Origin: Hyphomicrobiales bacterium
GTDB taxonomy: Bacteria; Pseudomonadota; Alphaproteobacteria; Rhizobiales; Beijerinckiaceae
Assembly: GCA_027489835.1 (NCBI GenBank)
Contig: JAIXZF010000337.1
Location: 1 to 18,224, forward strand
Direction: 5' to 3'
Length of the DNA stretch: 18,224 nt
The notes beneath the pieces were generated by a model, which saw nothing but the letters and a program-made list of their open reading frames with translations, did no database searches and was not told the origin of the DNA. Positions within the stretch are counted from its first letter, which is position 1, and the number at the start of each line of letters is the position of its first letter. The position numbers and the translations under genes were made by a program. Below are positions 1 to 6,323 of this stretch, one piece after another.

Positions 1-710
1 ACGAGGTCGCGCTTCTCGGCCACCATCTTGTTCGAGATGTTGATGGTGGTGTTGTAGTTCTCGAAGCCGGCATCGGCGATCAGGTGGACGATCGGGTTCA
101 CGCCGCCCTGCTGGATCGCATAGGGCTCGGAGGACAGGAAGCCCTGCTGCGAGATCTGCTTGTCGGCCAGGAAGGGTGCCATGTTGAAGGTGTAGGGGCG
201 CACCTGCTCGTCGGTGAAGCCGAACTTGGCCTTGAGGAAGGGCCAGAAACTGGTGCGGCCTGCGGCGCCGACCAGGATTGGCTTGCCCTTGAGGGCGGCG
301 AGGCTGTCGTGCCCCACGCCCGGATGCGAGATGATGACCTGCGGGTCCTTCTGGAAGATCGAGGCGATGCACATGAAGGGGATGTTCTCCTTCACGTAGT
401 TGATGGCCTCGAAGCTGTTGGACATGATCATGTCCACGCGCCCGCCGAGCAGGAGCTGCGAGGGGTTCTGCTGCGGACCGCCCATGCGGATGTCGGCGTC
501 GATGCCGTACTTGCGGTAGATGCCGGCGGCGACGGCCTGGTAGAAGCCGCCATGCTCGGCCTGGGCGCGCCAGTTGGTCTGGTAGCTCACCTTGTCGAGC
601 GTCTGGGCATTGACGCTGCGGCCGGGCAGCGGGATCAGCACGGACGCGCCTGCGCCCCCGATCAGGCCGAGCGCGGCGCGGCGGTCGAGGCGATACTTCA
701 TCATGCTCAT
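1..710 (-). CDS. ABC transporter substrate-binding protein, NMT1/THI5-like (partial, 3' end outside window)
   Basis: About 236 codons are visible, starting at the ATG at 710 and reading off the left edge without a stop. The first 35 residues form an export signal: a twin-arginine stretch (RLDRRAALGL, residues 7-16), a hydrophobic glycine/alanine run, and a possible cleavage site near VNA-Q at 33-36. This resembles a Tat signal. The mature part begins with a strand then NWRAQAEHGGFYQAVAAGIY, the usual opening of periplasmic NMT1/THI5-like proteins (SsuA, ThiY, TauA relatives), and continues with GGPQQNPSQLLLGGRVDM and LKGKPILVG. Such proteins deliver a small organic ligand to an ABC importer; the ligand cannot be read here. 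A GAGG ribosome site lies about 9 bases before the start. The permease and ATPase genes are presumably further left. The gene is divergent from the FAD oxidase at 995. Confidence 0.88.
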   Translation of the reverse strand, partial: MSMMKYRLDRRAALGLIGGAGASVLIPLPGRSVNAQTLDKVSYQTNWRAQAEHGGFYQAVAAGIYRKYGIDADIRMGGPQQNPSQLLLGGRVDMIMSNSFEAINYVKENIPFMCIASIFQKDPQVIISHPGVGHDSLAALKGKPILVGAAGRTSFWPFLKAKFGFTDEQVRPYTFNMAPFLADKQISQQGFLSSEPYAIQQGGVNPIVHLIADAGFENYNTTINISNKMVAEKRDL

Positions 711-905
711 GGGTCGAACCTCACTCCTGTTGGGGCCTGCCCCGCTGACGGAGGGCCTCGTGTTTCGCTTGGCGAGCGGTCAGCAATCGCCATGCCACCA
801 TATGTCCCGCGCGGGCTCCGCCGCCAGTCCGCCTGCGCCTAAATCGAAGGCAGAACTTTGCCCACAAAACAAGCGCCTCCTGCCTTCCTCCACGATGCTT
901 TCCGC

Positions 906-922
906 CAAGCGGCTTGTATAGT
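906..922 (+). promoter_or_regulatory. Possible promoter -10 with small dyad, upstream of FAD oxidase
   Basis: The 284-base gap between the divergent genes (711-994) holds a TATAGT hexamer at 917-922, directly preceded by an 11-base dyad (CAAGC-G-GCTTG, 906-916). No good -35 is seen at the right distance. A start near 929 would give a leader of about 66 bases for the oxidase gene. The rest of the gap shows nothing I can assign. This is a weak call from sequence alone. Confidence 0.25.
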
Positions 923-994
923 GCGGTCCCGAAAGGCTGTGCCGCCTACGGCGCCGTCGCCCCGAGCGCCATGACCCGAGAAGGAGCCGCGCCC

Positions 995-2383
995 ATGAAC
1001 ATCGCAGCGAAACCGAGTTCAGGCGAACCCGCGCCCCAGCATGGGCCTCATGACATCGCCGGCTTCATCGCCGACATGGGCGACGTGCCGCTGATCACCG
1101 AGATGCAGAGCGTGCGGCGCCGCAGCCGCGACTTCTTCTGGTACTCGCCGGTGCTGAACGCCCAGCTCCACGGCAAATCCGCTGACATCATCGCCTGCCC
1201 GCGCGACGAGGCTGATGTCATCCGCATCGCCGCCTCCTGCGCGAAGCGCCGCATCCCGCTCACCGTGCGCGGCGGCGCCACGGGCAATTACGGCCAGGCC
1301 GTGCCGCTCGAGGGCGGCGTGCTGCTCGACATCACGGGCCTGAACCGCATCGAGTGGTCGAAGCCCGGCGTCGTGCGCGTTGGCTCGGGCGCCAAGATGG
1401 ACGAGATGGATGCCCAGCTCAGGCCCACCGGCTGGGAGCTGCGCCTGCACCCGTCCACCAAGCGCATGGCCACCATCGGCGGCTTCGTCGCCGGCGGCTC
1501 GGGCGGCGTCGGTTCGGTCACCTATGGCGGCCTGCGCGAGCCCGGCAACATCATCGCCGCGCGCATCGTCACGCTGGAGGAAACCCCGCGTGTCATCGAG
1601 CTGCGCGCGGAAGCAGCCCAGTTCGTCAACCGCGCCTATGGCACCACCGGCATCATCACCGCTCTGGAAATGCCGACCGCGCCCGCCTGGCCCTGGATCG
1701 ACCTCGTCATCGCCTTCGACGATTTCGAGACCGCCGTTCAGGTCGGCTACGAGGCGGCGCTGGCCGACGGCGTGGTCAAGAAGCTGATGACGCCGATCGC
1801 CTGGCCGCTGCCCTCCTATTTCAAGGAGCTGTCGCACGCCTTCCCCGAAGGCAAGAACGTGCTCGTCGCCATGGTGGCCGAGGCCTCGCTCGAGAGCTTC
1901 AAGATGATCCTCGGCACGCGCGGCGTCATCACGCACGAGGCGCCGAACGAGGAGGCCCCCGGCAAGCTGCCGATCTACGAGTTCACCTGGAACCACACCA
2001 CGCTGCAGGCGCTGAAGATCGACCGCACGGTCACCTACCTGCAATGCCTCTATCCCCATGACCGCCTGATGCAGAGCGTGCTGCAGATGCGCGACATGTT
2101 CCCCGGCGAGGTGATCCCGCATTGCGAGTTCATCCGCTTCGGCGGCCGCGTCACCTGCTCGGCCCTGCCGCTGGTGATCTACAAAAACCCCGAGCGCCTC
2201 AACGAGATCATCCAGCTGCACGAGGCCAACGGCGTGTTCATCGCCAACCCGCATGTCTACACGCTGGAGGACGGCTCCCGGCACAAGCGGGTCGACGCCG
2301 ACCAGCTCGGCTTCAAGCAGGACATCGACCCCTACGGCCTGCTCAACCCGGGCAAGATGCGGACGTTCCAGCCGAAGTCCTGA
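995..2383 (+). CDS. FAD-binding oxidoreductase (PCMH-type, GlcD-like)
   Basis: A 462-residue flavoprotein. The N-terminal half carries the PCMH-type FAD-binding domain: DIIACPRDEADV near 64-75, the FAD-pyrophosphate loop VRGGATGNYGQ at 91-101, and the glycine-rich STKRMATIGGFVAGGSGG region at 154-171 followed by YGGLREPGNI. The C-terminal half is the substrate cap domain, ending in DPYGLLNPGKM (about 445-455), the usual last motif of GlcD/lactate oxidase relatives. The family oxidises 2-hydroxy acids, alcohols or similar substrates and passes electrons to oxygen or a carrier; the substrate here is unknown. I chose the ATG at 995 because AAGGAG sits at 981-986, 8 bases before it. The frame is open back to 914 but that stretch has no family similarity. 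It is followed by a palindromic repeat, so it may be transcribed alone. Confidence 0.9.
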   Translation: MNIAAKPSSGEPAPQHGPHDIAGFIADMGDVPLITEMQSVRRRSRDFFWYSPVLNAQLHGKSADIIACPRDEADVIRIAASCAKRRIPLTVRGGATGNYGQAVPLEGGVLLDITGLNRIEWSKPGVVRVGSGAKMDEMDAQLRPTGWELRLHPSTKRMATIGGFVAGGSGGVGSVTYGGLREPGNIIAARIVTLEETPRVIELRAEAAQFVNRAYGTTGIITALEMPTAPAWPWIDLVIAFDDFETAVQVGYEAALADGVVKKLMTPIAWPLPSYFKELSHAFPEGKNVLVAMVAEASLESFKMILGTRGVITHEAPNEEAPGKLPIYEFTWNHTTLQALKIDRTVTYLQCLYPHDRLMQSVLQMRDMFPGEVIPHCEFIRFGGRVTCSALPLVIYKNPERLNEIIQLHEANGVFIANPHVYTLEDGSRHKRVDADQLGFKQDIDPYGLLNPGKMRTFQPKS

Positions 2384-2432
2384 GCGTTATGGTGCTCGCG
2401 GCGAGGCGATCGGGCAGCCCGGATTGGACAGA

Positions 2433-2557
2433 GCCCCACCCTGACCCTCCCCGCAAGGCGGGGAGGGAAGTCCCCAGCCTGTCAGGCAAGGCCCCATCGC
2501 AAGCCAAAGCAGCCTGCCGCCGCCCTCCCCATCTCATGGGGAGGGTGAGGGTGGGGC
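2433..2557. repeat. 125-bp nested palindromic repeat (REP/MITE-like)
   Basis: Outer arms of 20 bases at 2433-2452 and 2538-2557 are inverted copies with one mismatch. Inside lie two perfect hairpins, each with a 10-bp stem and a 3-base loop: CCCTCCCCGC / GCGGGGAGGG (2445-2454, 2458-2467) and CCCTCCCCAT / ATGGGGAGGG (2523-2532, 2536-2545). The two hairpins share the CCCTCCCC arm and face each other across a 55-base spacer. This is the architecture of a dispersed palindromic element. It could also end transcription of the oxidase gene, although neither hairpin is followed by a T run. Confidence 0.8.
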
Positions 2558-2599
2558 AACGGTTCCGCTGCAACGCTCCCTCAGAAGCACGAGCCTCCC

Positions 2600-3181
2600 A
2601 TGCGCGTCCTTTACCTCTACTGCCACCCGCTGCCTGAAAGTTTCCACGCCTCCATCCGCGACGAGGCGCTGGCCGGTCTGAAAGCCGCGGGCCACGACGT
2701 CGACCTGTGCGATCTCTACGCCGAGGGCTTCGACCCCGTGCTGTCGGAGGAGGGCCGGCGGCATTACCACGACCCCGCCGTCAACCAAGCGGGGCTGGAG
2801 GGCTACGTCGCGCGGCTTCAGGCGGCCGAGGGGCTGGTGGTGCAGTTCCCCACCTGGTGCTTCGGCATGCCGGCCATGCTCAAGGGCTTCTTCGATCGCC
2901 TCATCATGCCGGGCGTCGCCTTCGACATCTCGAACCCGGCCAAGGTGCTGTCGCTGCTCGCCTTCAAGCGCGTCGCCGGCATCGCCACCTATGGCCGCCC
3001 GCGCTACATGGCGTTCTACATGGGCGATCCGCCCCGCAAGATCGTCAAGCGCTACCTCGGCTGGTACGCGGCCAAGGGCGCGAAGGTGGATTACCACGCG
3101 CTCTATCACCTCAACGTCGCCAGCGAGGCGAAGCGGAAGGGCTTTATCGCGGAGGTGAGGGGGCGGATGGAGCGCTGGTGA
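2600..3181 (+). CDS. NAD(P)H-dependent oxidoreductase, flavodoxin-like fold
   Basis: A 193-residue protein of the Flavodoxin_2 / NAD(P)H quinone oxidoreductase family (KefF, MdaB, NQO relatives). Visible marks are the first strand and FMN/FAD phosphate loop (MRVLYLYCHPLPESFHASI, 1-19), then VVQFPTWCFGMPAMLKGFFDR (about 79-99), the flavin-contacting loop typical of the family, and GVAFD just after it. Length fits the family (180-210). Such proteins transfer two electrons from NAD(P)H to quinones or other acceptors in the cytoplasm; the acceptor is not deducible. The start is the only ATG at the head of the conserved first strand; no strong ribosome site is present (GAGCCTCCC precedes it). It lies 43 bases after the palindromic repeat. 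Confidence 0.88.
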   Translation: MRVLYLYCHPLPESFHASIRDEALAGLKAAGHDVDLCDLYAEGFDPVLSEEGRRHYHDPAVNQAGLEGYVARLQAAEGLVVQFPTWCFGMPAMLKGFFDRLIMPGVAFDISNPAKVLSLLAFKRVAGIATYGRPRYMAFYMGDPPRKIVKRYLGWYAAKGAKVDYHALYHLNVASEAKRKGFIAEVRGRMERW

Positions 3182-3253
3182 GAGTACCATCCCAAGCGCC
3201 CCATAGGGCAGTGGATCTATACGCGGGATGTCATGGAGCTGGGCCCCCTTCCT

Positions 3254-3267
3254 GCGCCGGCCGGCGC
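3254..3267. repeat. Perfect 14-bp GC palindrome in intergenic repeat-like sequence
   Basis: GCGCCGGCCGGCGC is its own reverse complement. It sits in the 186-base gap between the oxidoreductase and creatininase-family genes. Around it, 3210-3280 has the look of degenerate dispersed repeats (CAGTGGATC ... GCGGGATGTCA, then GGGGATGACA at 3271-3280). The gap otherwise shows a short direct repeat, TGCGTCGT / TGCGTC, at about 3313-3327. I see no coding sequence in the gap. Confidence 0.5.
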
Positions 3268-3367
3268 GCCGGGGATGACAGCGTCTCTGGATTTGTTGAT
3301 CGAAGTGGTGTCCTTGCGTCGTTGCGTCAACCGGCCCTATAGCCACGTCATCACCGAGGACCGCTGA

Positions 3368-4156
3368 ATGCCCGCCCGCCACTGGGGTGATCTCACCACC
3401 CGCGACTTCGAGGGGCTGGACCCCGAGGCCACCATCGCCGTGCTGCCCATCGCCGCCATCGAGCAGCACGGACCGCATCTGCCGGTCTCCACCGACACCG
3501 AGATCGCCAGGGGCATGGTGGCGGAAGCCATGCGCCAGTGCCCGGCCGATCTCGACGCTCTGTTCCTGCCGATCCAGAGCGTCGGCAAGTCGAACGAGCA
3601 CATCCGCTCCCCCGGCACGCTGACGCTGACCGCCGAGACCGCGCTGAGGGCCTGGACCGAGATTGGCGAGGCCGTGAGCCGGACAGGGCTCAGGAAGCTT
3701 GTCTTCGTCAACTCCCATGGCGGCAACGTCGCGCTGATGGACATCGTCTGCCGCGAGCTGCGCGTCCGCTTCGACATGCTGGCCGTGTCCTGCTCGTGGA
3801 GCCGTCTCGGCAAGCCGCAGGGGCTCTACACCGACAAGGAAAGCGCGGTCGGCATCCATGGCGGCGACATGGAGACCTCGCTGATGCTGCATTTCCGGCC
3901 AGAGCTGGTGAAGATGGCCAAGGCCATCAACTTCGAGCCGACCACGGTCGAGATCTCCGAGACCTTCGACATCCTCAGGCCCACCGGCATGACGGCCTTC
4001 GCCTGGATCGCGCAGGACATCCACAAGGACGGCACGGCAGGCGATGCCTCGATCGCCACGGCCGAAAAGGGCAAGGTCACGGCGGAACATCAGGCCGCCT
4101 TGTTCGTCAAGCTGCTGCGCGACGTTCGGAACTTCGGGCTGGACCGGCTGGCCTGA
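3368..4156 (+). CDS. Creatininase family protein (metal-dependent amidohydrolase)
   Basis: A 262-residue protein of the creatininase family. The metal and catalytic residues of the fold are in place: E32 and H34 in AAIEQHGPHLP, D43 in STDTEIA, H117 in FVNSHGGN, and H164/E169 in GIHGGDMET. Known members include creatinine amidohydrolase, the riboflavin-pathway FAPy deformylase ArfB, and MftE of mycofactocin maturation. All use a divalent metal pair to act on cyclic or formyl amides. None of the partner genes that would point to one of these is in the window, so the substrate is open. The length matches the family (about 240-270). The ATG at 3368 follows GAGGACCGCTGA. The manC gene begins 78 bases downstream, so cotranscription is possible but not compelling. 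Confidence 0.9.
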   Translation: MPARHWGDLTTRDFEGLDPEATIAVLPIAAIEQHGPHLPVSTDTEIARGMVAEAMRQCPADLDALFLPIQSVGKSNEHIRSPGTLTLTAETALRAWTEIGEAVSRTGLRKLVFVNSHGGNVALMDIVCRELRVRFDMLAVSCSWSRLGKPQGLYTDKESAVGIHGGDMETSLMLHFRPELVKMAKAINFEPTTVEISETFDILRPTGMTAFAWIAQDIHKDGTAGDASIATAEKGKVTAEHQAALFVKLLRDVRNFGLDRLA

Positions 4157-4234
4157 AAGGTCGGAAGGCCGCCGAGGGTTCCGGCCGATCGCCCGGGCCT
4201 GTAGGGTTCGCAACGACGGATGGATGGCCCTGGA

Positions 4235-5641
4235 ATGACGATCAGACCCTTGATCATGTGCGGCGGCTCGGGCTCCCGGCTCTGGCCCCTCTCGCGCGAA
4301 TCCTTCCCCAAGCAGTTCGCGCCATTGATCGGCGAGCGCTCCACCTTCCAGGAGACGGTGCTGCGCATGAAGGACCCGTCCCTGTTCGGAAGGCCGCTCG
4401 TCGTCACCGCCAAGCGCCACCGCTTCATGGTCGAGCGCCAGCTCGCCGAGATCGGCTGCGAAGCTGATCTGCTGCTGGAGCCCATGCCGCGCGATTCCGG
4501 GCCCGCCATCGCGGCCGGCGCGGCGATGATGGCGAAGCAGTCGCCCGACCAGCTCGTGCTGGTGCTGGCGGCCGACCATCTGGTGCGCGACCCTGCCACC
4601 TTCCGGCGCATCGCCGCGGCCGGCGCGGATGCGGCGCGCGCGGGCAACATCGTCACCTTCGGCATCGAGCCCACCATGCCGGCCACCGGCTATGGCTACA
4701 TCGAGATGGGCGAGCCTCTGGCCGGCGAGGTGCGCCGCCTGAAGCGCTTCGTCGAGAAGCCGGACGCCGCCACCGCGCAGCGCTACCTCATCGAGGGCTA
4801 TCTCTGGAACTCCGGCAACTTCCTGTTCAAGGCGTCCACGCTGCTGGGCGAGTATGAGCGCTTCGCCCCCGAGAGCCTCGCGGCCGTCAGGGCCGCGCTC
4901 GACGGCGCCGCCAGCGATCTCGGCGTGCCGGTGCTCGATCCGGACGCCTTCATGCGCGCCGAGAAGAAGTCGATCGACTACGTGGTCATGGAGAAGACCG
5001 ACAAGGCGGCCGTCATTCCCGGCAGCTTCGGCTGGTCCGATGTCGGCGCCTGGGACGCGATGTGGGACATCTCCGACAAAGATGCGGATGGCAATGTCCA
5101 TGTCGGCGAGGTCGTCGCGGTCGACAGCGGGGGAAACTACGCCTCGACGGATGGGCCAGTGCTCGGGCTCGTCGGCGTGAAGGACCTCGTCGTGGTCGCG
5201 ACGCGTGACGCCGTGCTGGTCTCCGACCGGCGCCGGGCCGGCGACGTCAAGAAGCTGGTCGACGCTCTAAAGGCGAAGGGCTCGCCGCAGGCCACCGACC
5301 ATGCCCGCATCTACCGGCCCTGGGGCTGGTATCAGACGCTGGAATTGCAGCCGCGCTTCCAAGTCAAGCGCATCGTGGTCTATCCGGGCGGAAGGCTTTC
5401 GCTGCAATCGCATGTCCACCGCGCCGAGCATTGGGTCGTGGTGCGCGGCACCGCCAGGGTCACGGTGGGTGATGCGGTGAGCATGCTGAGCGAGAACACC
5501 TCGGCCTACATCCCGCTCGGCGAAATCCACCGCCTCGAGAACCCCGGCAAGATCGACACCGAAATCATCGAGGTGCAGACCGGCAGCTATCTCGGCGAGG
5601 ACGACATCATCCGCCTCGAGGATGTCTACAACCGGGCCTGA
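4235..5641 (+). CDS. manC: Mannose-1-phosphate guanylyltransferase / mannose-6-phosphate isomerase
   Basis: A 468-residue bifunctional enzyme of the ManC/CpsB/AlgA type. The N-terminal nucleotidyltransferase domain has the signature GGSGSRLWPLSR at 10-21, PKQF at 25-28, PRDSGPAIAA at 85-94, and the active-site FVEKP at 172-176. The C-terminal type II isomerase cupin has RPWGWY (361-366), QSHVHRAEHWVVVRG (391-405) and PLGEIHRLENPG (427-438). It makes GDP-mannose from mannose-1-phosphate and can form mannose-6-phosphate from fructose-6-phosphate, feeding capsule, exopolysaccharide or LPS synthesis. Start: ATG at 4235 places MTIRPLIMCGG exactly where family members begin; an in-frame ATG at 4220 would add five residues, and neither has a strong ribosome site. 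It is probably the first gene of a five-gene run ending with gtrA. Confidence 0.95.
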   Translation: MTIRPLIMCGGSGSRLWPLSRESFPKQFAPLIGERSTFQETVLRMKDPSLFGRPLVVTAKRHRFMVERQLAEIGCEADLLLEPMPRDSGPAIAAGAAMMAKQSPDQLVLVLAADHLVRDPATFRRIAAAGADAARAGNIVTFGIEPTMPATGYGYIEMGEPLAGEVRRLKRFVEKPDAATAQRYLIEGYLWNSGNFLFKASTLLGEYERFAPESLAAVRAALDGAASDLGVPVLDPDAFMRAEKKSIDYVVMEKTDKAAVIPGSFGWSDVGAWDAMWDISDKDADGNVHVGEVVAVDSGGNYASTDGPVLGLVGVKDLVVVATRDAVLVSDRRRAGDVKKLVDALKAKGSPQATDHARIYRPWGWYQTLELQPRFQVKRIVVYPGGRLSLQSHVHRAEHWVVVRGTARVTVGDAVSMLSENTSAYIPLGEIHRLENPGKIDTEIIEVQTGSYLGEDDIIRLEDVYNRA

Positions 5642-5688
5642 GGCCATCCGCTTGCGCCTGCCGTGCCGCAGCGCCTAAAAGGCTGGCC

Positions 5689-6321
5689 GTGAGCGACGAG
5701 GCCCCCATGAACGATCCGGCGTTGATCGAGACCCTGCGCGGCGTGCTCAGGCAGGAGGCCGAGGCGCTGACCGCCCTGTCCGCTCAGGTCGATGCGAGCT
5801 GGCTCGCCATCGTCAGGCTGCTGGATGAAACGCGCCGCGCCGGCGGCCGCGTCATCGTCGCCGGCGTCGGCAAGAGCGGCCATATCGGCAGGAAGATCGC
5901 CGCGACCTTCGCCTCCACCGGCACGCCTGCCTTCTTCGTGCACGGCACCGAGGCGAGCCATGGCGATCTCGGCATGATCCAGCCGGGCGATTGCGTGCTC
6001 ATGCTGTCGGCCTCTGGCGGCACGAAGGAGCTCTTCGACATCGCGGCCGATTGCGCCCGCCGCGCCATCCCGCTCGCGCTCATCACGCGCAAGGCGGAGA
6101 GCGAGCTTGGCCGGGCGGCCAACCATCTGCTGCTTCTCCCCGATCTGCCGGAGGCCTGCCCCAATGGCCAGGCCCCCACCACCTCTTCCACCGCCACGCT
6201 GGCGGCGGGCGATGCGCTCGCGGTGGCGTTGATGCGCATCGCCGGCTTCGGCGCTGCAGATTTCGGGCGCTATCATCCCGGCGGCCAGCTTGGCCTCGCC
6301 GCGCGCGGCGGCAAAAGCTGA
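5689..6321 (+). CDS. SIS-domain sugar-phosphate isomerase, KpsF/KdsD-like, lacking CBS domains
   Basis: A 210-residue (GTG start) or 204-residue (ATG at 5707) protein consisting almost only of a SIS domain. The KpsF/GutQ/KdsD signatures are clear: GVGKSGHIGRKIAATFASTG (59-78), HGTEASHGDLGMI (85-97), SASGGTKEL (107-115), EACPNGQAPTTSSTATLAAGDALAVAL (about 155-181) and DFGRYHPGGQLG (191-202). Known members convert ribulose-5-phosphate to arabinose-5-phosphate for Kdo synthesis. The lysine of GKSG and the histidine of YHPGG, important in characterised enzymes, are kept. The usual C-terminal pair of CBS domains (about 110 residues) is absent, so regulation through them is missing. The SNSGET loop reads SASGGT. 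It begins 47 bases after manC and ends 2 bases before the fusion gene, which suggests translational coupling. It could act on another pentose or hexose phosphate. Confidence 0.88.
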   Translation: MSDEAPMNDPALIETLRGVLRQEAEALTALSAQVDASWLAIVRLLDETRRAGGRVIVAGVGKSGHIGRKIAATFASTGTPAFFVHGTEASHGDLGMIQPGDCVLMLSASGGTKELFDIAADCARRAIPLALITRKAESELGRAANHLLLLPDLPEACPNGQAPTTSSTATLAAGDALAVALMRIAGFGAADFGRYHPGGQLGLAARGGKS

Positions 6322-6323
6322 GC

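Noticed and set aside
191..196. An entry in the findings list that was tied by mistake to residue numbers 191-196 of the fusion protein
   Set aside because: Those numbers are protein residues, not window positions; the matching bases are about 6894-6911, and the point is covered by the separate finding at 6780-6915.
1019..2284. A 421-codon minus-strand frame antisense to the FAD oxidase
   Set aside because: Shadow of a well-supported flavoprotein gene, with no motif of its own.
2534..5101. An 855-codon minus-strand open frame antisense to the oxidoreductase, creatininase and manC genes
   Set aside because: It mirrors three genes with clear family motifs, has biased low-complexity composition (many His, Arg, Gly, Asp) and no recognisable motif. 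High GC makes such shadow frames common.
5991..6323. Upstream extension of the fusion gene frame by 111 codons
   Set aside because: The extension lies wholly inside the isomerase gene in another frame, and its product is a shadow; the ATG at 6324 is the natural start.
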